Shown piece after piece: positions 47,301 to 59,300 of a stretch of DNA of 64,000 bases; the stretch's first letter is position 1; each line of letters begins with the position of its first letter. Where the stretch lies: contig JABBOT010000005.1 in assembly GCA_016165875.1 (NCBI GenBank), forward strand, positions 1,073,823 through 1,137,822, written 5' to 3'. The notes beneath the pieces were generated by a model, which worked only from the letters and a program-made list of their open reading frames with translations, was not told the origin of the DNA and did not search any database. Made by a program: the position numbers and the translations under genes. Source of the DNA: Acanthopleura granulata. Taxonomy: Eukaryota; Mollusca; Polyplacophora; Chitonida; Chitonidae.

Positions 47301-50300
47301 TATTTGTTTTTGCCCGAAATTTTACAAATCCACAAACAAGGCTCAAAAAGACTGCTATAAAGCAAAATTTAAAGAATGCATTTTTTACAAGTACAAAAAA
47401 CAGATAAAAATTATGAGCATAAACTATTGGTGTATTTTAAACAAATATCACTTTAAAGGTGAAATACCCTTTTCATAAATCATTTGTACTTTACTTAGTC
47501 TAAAGCATGCATTTCCAGCATGGTCAAAAGTAAGTCACTTTCCATATATTGTTTATAGGAAGCTTTCAGTTAATAAGAATTATACTGAGGGTTCCAGGAC
47601 CAAAGCAATTTAAAAGTTTGTCATTTTCATAACCTGTAAATTAATCCTCAAAGGCTAAAAAAAAAAAAAAAAAGAACTTCAAACTATATTTAACATCATC
47701 TAACCAATTTATGAAAACTACATGGACAGATAGATTTATCTCCCTTGATAATATTTTTTTTCGTAAATATTGTGATCATAAAAAGCATTGTAAAACATGT
47801 TGTGTTTTTCTCTCAGTATATGACAAAAATTATTTTCAGGAGTTTTCTCGTGCGTGTCAACTTTCAAGAATACTAGGCTTTCTTTGTGCATTTCCGTAAA
47901 GTCAAATCAGTAGAGCGTTGTTGTTGTATACCGAAGATGAAAGTGAAATGAAAGTACCTCAGGTAAACTGGAAATCCAAAACATTATAACTTATGGCATA
48001 TTCAACAGGTGGGGGAATAACTAGACGGGTGGTTGGCTAACTCTATGGCAGCAACCACTACTGACCCACCACTTTCTTTAGTTTTGTTGCCCAACACCAT
48101 TTATCTATGTTGCCTCATTTGGCTTTGTTGCTCCAGTCCATTTATTTTTGTTGCCTGGAACCATTTATCTACATTACTCCTTTCAGCTTTGTGACCATAC
48201 TTACTTGTTGACAGGAGCCTTGATGCCCTGTCCCTCAGAGCCCAGCCCTTCTCCCTCCTGCCAGCCCAGCTTCTGTAACATCTGGTAGCCGATGTTCTCA
48301 CAGGTCAGCTTGAAGTCCTTGTAGTCCGACAGGTCAGGCTCTCTTCCTTCCTTCAGGGCCTTTTCAACAACAACACTCAGCAATTAACGCTCAGTACAGC
48401 AGCTGTGCGTCTAATGACTTGACTGGATCAAAAACGTGCTAACTGAAAAGAGCTTCCGTACTTAGTGACAGTGATGCTAGAAGGACAACCCCATCAAAGA
48501 ATAATGTGTGCATGGGTACATTTAGAACATGGGAAGATCACATGACATCGTCATGTTCATAACAATCCATCTAACCTTGTCAGAAGAGCAACAATGCCTT
48601 TGTACGCTCTGATGATTTACCCGACCGTGGTCAGGTACAAATGAGTGTACCTGTCCACATATGTGTTCACTTCCGTATCTAGATATGCTAGATACAATTT
48701 TTCCTAACCAGTATCTCCATTTCATCCACCGAATGGAGGGTAATCTATGTTAGACTATACCACATGTATCTCCCTTGTGCGTTACCCCATCATCTCACAT
48801 AACACATGTATCACCCTTGTGCATTACCCCATCATCTCACACAACACACATATCTCCCTTGTGTGTTACCCCATCATCTCACATAACACATGTATCTCCC
48901 AGACGTTACCCTATCGTCTCACAGAACACACGTATCTCCCACAGACGTTACCCCATCGTCTAACAGAACACATGTATCTCCCACAGATGTTACCCCATCG
49001 TCTCACATAACACATGTATCTCCCACAGACGTTACCTCATCATCTCACATAACACATGTATCTCCCACAGACGTTACCCCATCATCTCACATAACACATG
49101 TATCTCCCACAGACGTTACCCCATCGTCTCACAGAACACACGTATCTCCCACAGACGTTGCCCCATCATCTCACATAACACACGTATCTCCCTTGTGTGT
49201 TACCCCATCATCTCACATAACACACGTATCTCCCACAGACATTACCCCATCATCACACGTAACATACGTATCTCCCACAGACATTACTCCATCATCTCAC
49301 ATAACACATATATCTCCCTTGTGTGTTACCCCATCATCTCACATAACACACGTATCTCCCACAGATGTTACCCCATCATCTCACATAACACACGTATCTC
49401 CCACAGACGTTACCCCATCATCTCACATACCACACATATCACCCTTGTGCATTACCTCATCATCTCACATAACACACGTATCACCTTTGTGCGTAACCCC
49501 ATCATCTCATATAACACACGTATCACCCTTGTGCATTGCCCCATCATCTCACATAACACACATATCTCTAACAGACGTTACCTCATCATCTCACAGAATA
49601 CACGTATCACCTTTGTGCGTAACCCCGTCATCTCATATAACACACGTATCACCCTTGTGCATTGCCCCATCATCTCACATAACACACATATCTCTCACAG
49701 ACGTTACCTCATCATCTCACATAATACACGTATCACCTTTGTGCATTACCCCATCATCTCACATAACACACGTATTGCCTGTAGACGTTACCCCATCATC
49801 TCACATAACACACGTATCACCCTTGTGTGTTACGTCATCATCTCATATAACACACGTATCACCCTTGTGCATTACCCCATCATCTCACATAACACACATA
49901 TCTCCCATAGATGTTACCCCATCATCTCACATAATACACGTATCACCTTTGTGCATTACCCCATCATCTCACATAACACACGTATCGCCTGTAGACGTTA
50001 CCCCATCGTCTCACATAACACACGTATCACCCTTGTGTGTTACCCCATCATCTCATATAACACACGTATCACCCTTGTGCATTGCCCCATCATCTCACAT
50101 AACACACATATCTCTCACAGACGTTACCCCATGATCTCACATAACACACGTATCACCCTTGTGTTACCTCATCATCTCATATAACACACGTATCACCCTT
50201 GTGCACTACCCCATCATCTCACATAACACACATATCTCCCATAGACATTACCCCATCATCTCACATAATACACGTATCACCTTTGTGCATTACCCCATCA

Positions 50301-53300
50301 TCTCACATAACACACGTATCGCCTGTAGACGTTACCCCATCATCTCACATAACACACGTATCACCCTTGTGTGTTACCTCATCATCTCATATAACACACG
50401 TATCACCCTTGTGCATTACCCCATCATCTCACATAACACACATATCTCCCATAGATGTTACCCCATCATCTCACATAACACACGTATCGCCCTTATGTGT
50501 TACCTCATCATCTCATATAACATACGTATCACCCTTGCACATTACCCCATCATCTCACATAACACACATATCTCCCGCAGACATTACCCCATCATCTCAC
50601 ATAACACACGTATCACCCTTGTGTGTTACCCCATCATCTCACATAACACACATATCTCCCGCAGACATTACCCCATCATCTCACCTTGTACGTTTCCATG
50701 AATTTCTCCAGTTCATCAGGGGGCAGGAAGTCACCAATGAAATGCTTCCCTTTATTGCTCTGTGTCAGCTCGTCTGCCCAATCTACAGGAAACAAGCAGG
50801 TGATGCTTAGGTGTAATTCAGTTTTTGTTCTAAAACATGTCAATAACAATCATAATTGTTACTTGCCTTTACCATCTCTTAGAATGTACTGAATCTTGCA
50901 TAAATACTGCGCACATGTCACACTGCTGAATTATCACTTCCCATATCTCTGTCATGAGGTCACAGCTCAAAGTACACTGTAAGTAACAATGATCGTTGTA
51001 TTTAATCCTGTTTTCACAGAGAAAATGGAAATAATTACCTAAGATGCTTATCTCGAATATTGAGTTGGCTTTCACCTAGCCTCATATCTGTGAAGGTTTC
51101 TACTGCACTTTGGCCTGGGGAGGGAGATTCTATTTTACATACTGTTTCTCTAACAGACTGTTATCAATCTTATTGTACCATAAAACTTTATGTCCAGGTT
51201 TGAATACAGGACTTTCTGAAGACTGACTGTGGTTAAATGCATCAATAGCAAAGGCTCAGAGAGAACTACTATAGCAGCAAAGTCAAGTTTGGTGTATCGT
51301 TGCCTTCAGTACTTATCCATCCACGGTTTGTGCTCCCACGTCCCACCCTCTGTGTCCCCATCACAGACTTACCCTTGGTGGCCTGCATCTCGTTCATCCT
51401 CTCTTTGTGCTCCCATGTCCCACCCTCTGTGTCCCCATCACAGACTTACCCTTGGTGGCCTGCATCTCGTTCATCCTCTCTTTGTGCTCCCTCGTCCCAC
51501 CCTCTGTGTCCCCATCACAGACTTACCCTTGGTGGCCTGCATCTCGTTCATCCTCTCTTTGTGCTCCCATGTCCCACCCTCTGTGTCCCCATCACAGACT
51601 TACCCTTGGTGGCCTGCATCTCGTTCATCCTCTCTTTGTGCTCCCATGTCCCACCCTCTGTGTCCCCATCACAGACTTACCCTTGGTGGCCTGCATCTCG
51701 TTCATCCTCTCTTTGTGCTCAGACTTACCCTTGGTGGCCTCCATCTCGTTCATCCTCTCTTTGTGCTCCCTCGTCCCACCCTCTGTGTCCCCATCACAGA
51801 CTTACCCTTGGTGTCCTGGATCTCGTTCATCCTCTCTTTGTGCTCAGACTTACCCTTGGTGGCCTCCATCTCGTTCATCCTCTCTTTGTGCTCCCACGTC
51901 CCACCCTTTGTGTCCCCATCACAGACTTACCCTTGGTGACCTGCATCTCGTTCATCCTCTCTTTGTGCTCCCATGTCCCACCCTCTGTGTCCCCATCACA
52001 GACTTACCCTTGGTGGCCTGCATCTCGTTCATCCTCTCTTTGTGCTCAGACTTACCCTTGGTGGCCTCCATCTCGTTCATCCTCTCTTTGTGCTCCCACG
52101 TCCCACCCTCTGTGTCCCCATCACAGACTTACCCTTGGTGTCCTGGATCTCGTTCATCCTCTCTTTGTGCTCAGACTTACCCTTGGTGGCCTCCATCTCG
52201 TTCATCCTCTCTTTGTGCTCCCACGTCCCACCCTTTGTGTCCCCATCACAGACTTACCCTTGGTGGCCTGCATCTCGTTCATCCTCTCTTTGTGCTCCCA
52301 CGTCCCACCCTCCGTGTCCCCATCACAGACTTACCCTTGGTGGCCTGCATCTCGTTCATCCTCTGTTTGTGCTCCCACGTCCCACCCTCTGTATCCTCGT
52401 CTGAATCATACTCGTACTTTGGTTTCACTTTCATTCCCGGCAGCTCAGCCATCATAGCCGCCTCCTTGGCTTTCTTCTGGGCCAGAATCAACTGGTACAT
52501 CATGTTCAACTAAAACAAAAACATATATGCATGTACATGTAGTTGTATGCTTGGCACATTTTTAAAACTAAATGATCATCCTCTAGTAGTGGCTTGTTCA
52601 CATCCTGACCATCTGACCAGAGCCATGGCAAATTTTCACATTTCTGAGGGCTGAACATAGCTGTCTGAAGTGGATATGACCTGGACTGCTTCACTGCAGG
52701 AAAAACTAACCCATGTGGCTATGTTACAACACTGTGAACTCAACTGAACAAATTTTATTCATTTTTGACTTCACATAGTTTCAAATCCTTAAACTTAAAA
52801 ATACTTAAAAACACACTTAAAAATGTAAGCTGAACCCTGTCTGATGAAGTCTCTTAGACTATACACTCAAAATATCAGCGGGTACACCTCACCATGCTTT
52901 TTGCCAGTACCCGCAGATAAAGGTAGCTGCAATCTTCATTAAAATTACCTGGTGACCCAGTTATCAGAGACCCAAGCTGTCTATAACAAAGAATGCTGCT
53001 ACATTTATCAGTGAGTACTAGTAAAAAGCCCTGCGAAGTTTTCCTGCCAATATTATGAGCATGTGAATATTGTAGCATAGGCATATATGGTAATATGCCT
53101 TTGTGTGTCCCCCATGTGTTATGATGCTGTCTGACAGACGACAGTGCTTATATGGTAATGTGTCTTTGTGTGTCCCCCATATGTAATGATGCCGTCTGAC
53201 AGACGACAGTGCTTATATGGTAATGCGCCTTGGCGTGTCCCCCACGTGTAATGATGCCGTCTGACAGACGACAGTGCTTATATGGTAATACGCCTTGGCG

Positions 53301-56300
53301 TGTCCCCCACGTGTAATGATGCCGTCTGACAGACGACAGTGCTTATATGGTAATACGCCTTTGTGTGTCCCCATGTGTAATGATGCCGTCTGACAGATGA
53401 CAGTGCTTCGAACAGGGAATGTACCATGCTATCACAGGAGTATGGTCACATAGCACAGTGTTACTGTTCACCTCTTGTTGCTCCTTGATCTGTTGAACCT
53501 GCTCGTCGGTCATTGTGTCACTGCCCACCATCTTGCGGGCAAAGTCCTGTATGGTGACCACCGGGGGGCGAGGTCGCGGAGTATGGGCAGATGCCCCAGG
53601 AGGGACGGCTTCTGAAACATCAATGATAACATCAGCATTTCATACAAGCTTGTTACATAACATGAGAGGCTAGCCATCTAGTTAGTCCTTGGCGTTGCAG
53701 ACTGCAAGCCCTTGACGAATGTGGCAGTAACTTTGAATCCTGTATCAGCTGGTTTGGCTGCAGCTTTGTATCAGGGAGTCTTACTGTTTATGCTGTTCCT
53801 CACAAATGGCAATGGCTTCCTCCACCCACTGTTTTACTATTCATAAATCAACATTTAATTCACTATTGATAAACAACATTTTCATTTAAGATGGGTCCCC
53901 TTCTTTTTAAGCTAAAATCTTCTTAGATCTTACAGTAGACAAGAGCTGAGCGCTATTTTTGGTGGATGGAATATGTTGTAACCTACTGGCATCATAAAAT
54001 ATCCGTTTTACTGAAACTCTACATTGCAAATTGCAATCCTGTTCGCACAACTCATTGCAAATACGATGAGGAAACTGAAAATACCACCTAGAAAGTGTTA
54101 CACCTGACCTTCCGCGAGAGAGTTTCTACCTCAAACCTCATGGGCAGCAGAAGGGCACTCATTCGGGAGTGGGTGGTAATTAGACCACGACTGCTTTGTT
54201 GAGGTGAGTGTAGCAATGTCAAGACTGTGAAGGTGACTTATGGTAATTTACACTGTAACCAACCTTATGGTTTAATGAAACTGGGCAATAACGGGGGGAG
54301 ATGAACCACGCCAGGTACTTAAACTAATTCTAACCATCAGCTGATCCAGCATAATCTGGATTAATCTTCATTGACACACTATTTGTTTTCATTGTAAAAT
54401 TCTACATCATAGGGTCTAATGTTACAGGACTATTCTAGTGAGAATAACTGTCACCTGCAGACTGAACAGGGGGGACAACTTCTGCAGTTCCTCCCCAACG
54501 GCTCTTCTTTTTCTTGTAGTTCTTTGCAGTTTTGGTGATCCCATCTGCACCTGTTAAACACGCACCATGTCTATGACTGTTAGCATATAAAACCTCTCTG
54601 TAGGATGCCCACTGACAGACTGTGGACATGTATGGCCTGCTGGCCCTTGTTTCTAATTTCTATGTAACCTCTTTAGCTTGTAAAATCCAATTTCAGAAGC
54701 ACATAATGGCCTTAAAATGACATTTTTGATGTCAATGCAAGTTCTTCTAGTAAGAAATTCATCAAACTTCACAAAAAATTCTTACATAATTCTGCAAGGT
54801 GGATGAATGAATCGAAATCAAGCAAAATATGTCACCTCCAGAAAGTCACACTTTTATCACCAAACATTTCAGAGTCCACCCTGATGAGAGAACGGAGATG
54901 ATCTCTGGTAGAGCGATAACACATCACCACGCAGGTATGACCTACCAGGTGTGTCCTCCGAGTCGGCTTCATTCCCCTCCTCCTTCACCTGTAGCGACCT
55001 CAACTCGCGCACCTTAGCAGCAAAATACCTGTAGTCATTGCTCTGAGGGTTCAGCAGAAATCTACAACACACACGGCAGCCATCATCAGGGCTGCTGGAC
55101 ATATTAAGAGAGCATATCCTTGCAGGTTGGGCTCTAACAAACGTCATTATGGGTGAACATTACAGTTATATCAAACTCAACACAGGATACCCTAGCCCAA
55201 AAAAAAAAAAACCCCAAAAAACAATAATGGCGCCCCTCGCAAGGATATGAGCACACACACAGATGGACGAACTTCTTTGCGATAATACTACAACCTGCTT
55301 AAAGACATGTAAATACAAACTAATTAAATATTGTCACGCAATTCTGATTTTTGATGTTTCATGATCAAGTTCACAAATTTTAGCATTCTAACAGACACAG
55401 GTATATTATATGACATAAGCCACGGATTCTACCTTCTGACTAAATCTCGGGTACTAAAGTATCCTAAAGAGCATAAACTCAATTCATCAACGATTATTTA
55501 TTTAACTGATGTTTTGATTGTACTCAATAACACTTCATTCATATGACAGCAGTTGGGCAGCACTTTTGCAAATCTTTGTAGGTTAATTTTTTCGGAACTT
55601 GGTTCATAAGAGAGGTCCAGCTGTATTTATACTAGCAATTTCCCATTACAATGCAAAACTAGGTGCAAATGGCTCAGACACGTCACTGAGTGGTCATTTT
55701 TCTGCTTTCGGGAATTCTTTGGGGAAAATGTCCTGTTTTAGGCCCCAAAATAGGGGAAGCAATAACCCCGGGCTGTTACCTGTAAGTTGGGTTGTCCTTG
55801 TTGTCTTCTCTCATCCTGGCTTCAGCGTCGCCCCCACTGTTGGCCACATACGCCGCTAGCTGATCAATGAGTATGGCGTCCTCTGGTGGAAAAACTAGAA
55901 GCACCCTTATGAGTATCCTACGTTCTCATTGGCTCCCCCATCTCACCTCAGTTACCACAGGAACCGGAAATCTGCTCATGGGGATGAAACCCAGAACAGG
56001 GCGAAAACGCCACAAGGGGGGAAATGTTTAGTCTGCTGAGTTAATGGTCTAGACAGGGATGTCACACTACTACACAGAACACAACCGTTGGCTGCTAGCT
56101 CACCATCCATATCAGGAATTTCTCAGCTGATAAAATCTTCCAGTCTCATTTTTAAGCAACTATATGAAAAACTGTTGTAAAGATCTGCTGAAAAGCAGCT
56201 GATGGCCCAGCCAGAAGTGTTCTCTTTGCAGCAGAAACTTTCAGGTGCAATATAAGAGTATCGTCTTCTTGCTGTACAAACTGATAGACTTTTTGTCAGA

Positions 56301-59300
56301 TTCCTTGATTTTATAGAGTCTTCACCTACCTTCTTCTTCTTCTTCTTTGAACACTTTTGGCACATTAGTCACTGGCAAAGATGGCGTAACTTTTGATGCA
56401 GGGTGAAACCTGTGGTAAGCAAGACGACATAAATAGGACGTAAGAACAGACATGAAAACATTTGTGGAAAAGGAAAACCAGGGGAAACCTTCGAACAGCT
56501 ACATGACACTAGGAAGGGCCATATCCAGGAAAACTTGAAGGCCCTGATTTCCAACTACAAAAGTGACACCATGATCGTCCACAAAGAAATTTAATACAAT
56601 GCAAGTGAAAATGACAGAAGTCTGAAGTTTCTGAGTGAAAGAAATTTGTGTGACAACTTAACTTTTGATATTTGCTTTTTGGGAGCCTAAACATTTTCCA
56701 GAACTAAAACAGATCTAGATACGGTCTTGCCAAGTTTGGGGTTATGGACCACGACCTAACATTTTGCTGTTAAAATCATTTTTCTCTTTCAGATGAGACA
56801 GATGTTTGACTACGTAACGAATGCATGATTATGGCTCTATGCTACATGAGCTGAATGATGGCTGTGTATATTATCTTTATAACAGCCCTATTCGGTCAGG
56901 GTCATACCTGTATATTTTAGGAAAATCACAAGTGCTTACCTCTGTGAGAAACGGGTACCATTTGACGATCTTTCATCCTCAAATTCTTTTTTCACTACAA
57001 CAAAAATGAACAGTCTGCGATTAATTCAATGATATCTATGGTACATGTAAATGCACCTTCTCCTTAAAGGTTTCTTCCACTAGAAATAGGAACAGTTTAA
57101 CAAATAGTGCACAGCTTCTGGCGGGAACATGTAAAGTTATAAAAGAAGAACCCACCTGGGCTAATGTCCACTGTAGGACTGGTAGGGTCGTAGAAATCCT
57201 CTTCTTGCTTTCTTCCCAGACCAGCCTCCGGTGGGCGAGGCCGGGGAGGTGCGATCGGTGCAGGGGGAGGGTATGAGGGTAGCCTATAGGGTGCAAACTG
57301 CTGGGGAGGGGCAGCTGGTGGTGGTTGAGGAGGCCCTGGAGGGCCTTGGGGAGGTGGAAAACGGCCACGGGGTGGATATGGCGGCCCTTGGCGTAGGTGC
57401 GTGTTCGGCCCCGGAGGGTGTGAAGGAGGCGTAGAAGCTGGTGGTTGAGGTGAACCATGCTGTGGCGGAGGACCCAAGGGTGGAGGTCCGCGAGGAGGGC
57501 CGTGGGGTGGGCGACTAGGTGGCAGAGCGCCTTGTGGTGGTGGTGGTGGGTGGCGCCCATGTGGTGGTGGTGGCGGGGGTGCTCCATGTGGGGGAGGGGG
57601 ACCTCTGGTAGGTGGTGGACCAGGTGGAGGAGGGGGCGGGCCATGGGGCCCAGGGAAGCCAGGTTGAGCTAAGTGGGGTGGGCCTCCTGAAGCTGGGAAT
57701 GATGAAGCTGAGCTGGAGTTAGGCGGTGGTGGTGCGCTGAAAAACTGTGAGGCTGCCCCCTGGAAGGGAGGCGGTGGGCCCGACTGCATTGGGTGACCAG
57801 GGAACAGAGCCGGGCGCATCTCCTGGGGCGGGAAGGGAGAGGTCGGCGTGCCGCTGCGAGAGAACTGCGGCGGTTGTCCACTGGTTGGGCTAGCAGGGGT
57901 CGTGGAGAAGGGTGGAGGGGGTGTGGCTCGTGCCTGGGTCTGGTATCCTCGTGGGAAGGGCAGAGGTGGCCCGCCAGTGTGGGAAGACGGGGCTGGACCA
58001 GGGTCCGGCTTACTAGACTGCAGGTGCTCTGCACGAGACATGGGAGGCGGGGATGTCATATGCTGAGCTGGAGTGCCATGTAGAGGCGTATGGGCCGCTT
58101 GGGGGTCAGACACGGGGCCCCTGACAGGAGGCGGTGCTGACATGCTGGGCCTTTCAGGGCCAGGCGCAGGCTTCTGATCAGGGCCAAACACAGGCTGCTC
58201 GGAGGAGCCTGGAGGTTTACCAGGGACCTGGCCAAACATATTTGGTTTGCCCGGAGTAGGCTCCTTCACAGGGGCACCTGCTGTCTGAGGATCTACAGCC
58301 ACTGGCGCACCCTGGCTAGCTTTTTGAGCTTTTTCCTTTTCTTCTTTTGCAGCTTTGGCCTCATCTGAAAGACAAAAGATTTCACATGCACAATGAAAGA
58401 AAGGAAGTTTGGGAGTTTCTGTGTCATAAACACAGTATGATATTTTCCTGTTCCCTTCAGGGAAAACTTTTCACTTCCCGTCAGCAATACTCATGCCCAA
58501 GATACACGGTGCAGCACATTTAAGCTTGTGTTAAACTGTATATGGTCCAAGACTGTTCTGATGACAGGATTGACAAAATTTTGTTCAATCAAAGTTGGCT
58601 CTATATCTATTTTTGCTGTGTTTATAATCCTATAGTAGCCATAATGAAAAACAAAGACTTCACTCAAAATTCAATATTTCAGAATCTTATTTTGCAACAA
58701 ACTATAAAACCACGTGTGTATTGTGTTGATCAGGTAAAGAGTAGCCATGATTTGCATCTTGACACAAAAACTATTGTGATACATGATGATTTCACTCACT
58801 TGCTCTTCCCTGCATCTCACGAAACCTTTCCAGGAAGTTTCCATCATTAGCAAAGAGCCCATGCTGGCCTCTCTGAGGGGAGTCATCAGTCAGTTCTGGT
58901 TTGGCCTTTTTCACATCAGGTTGTCGTCCCACAAAACCAGGGCGTTTTCCTATTCTACCAAAGCTGAACAGTGAAGAGAAAAAATTTACTTACTTTATCA
59001 CTGTTTAACACTCATTCAAAAAATGTTCACTCCTGATTTACAGATCAAAGGGCACATGGTAAACCCTGGTGGAAACCATAGTTTGAGCCTTGACAAGCCG
59101 CCTCAAGGCCTCATAAAGCTACAGCGCAAAAGAGCACTTGTCTGATAAATTTTAGCCTGTTCATCATAGGTAGAAACAGCTGTAAGAAGACACCCTTCCA
59201 CATTTCTAACACCTGCCTAAAACAACCTCTAATACATTTAACTCACAATGAAAAAAACAAAGAAGACTTTAGTTTCTTACAGTTTGTTAGCTGGAGGCGT

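Noticed and set aside
48747..50810. Long plus-strand open frames (up to 414 codons, Ser/His/Thr/Pro-rich repeats)
   Set aside because: They lie wholly in the 42-bp minisatellite of SUGP1 intron 11, antisense to the gene. A 42-bp stop-free unit keeps all its frames open; there is no independent start, signal or conservation.
51229..52513. Plus-strand frames of 236-385 codons with repeated [16 protein letters not shown] units
   Set aside because: Antisense translation of the 77/48-bp array in SUGP1 intron 10; different repeat units are read in different frames, as expected of a repeat and not a protein.
44928..53408. CRISPR-like array (regular repeats)
   Set aside because: Units are contiguous tandem copies with no unique spacers, and the DNA is animal nuclear sequence with spliced genes.
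57036..58083. Other frames in the proline-rich exon (His/Leu-rich 202 codons minus; Gly/Trp/Arg-rich plus)
   Set aside because: By-products of GC-rich, low-complexity coding sequence; only the frame joined in phase to SUGP1 exons 2 and 4 is supported.
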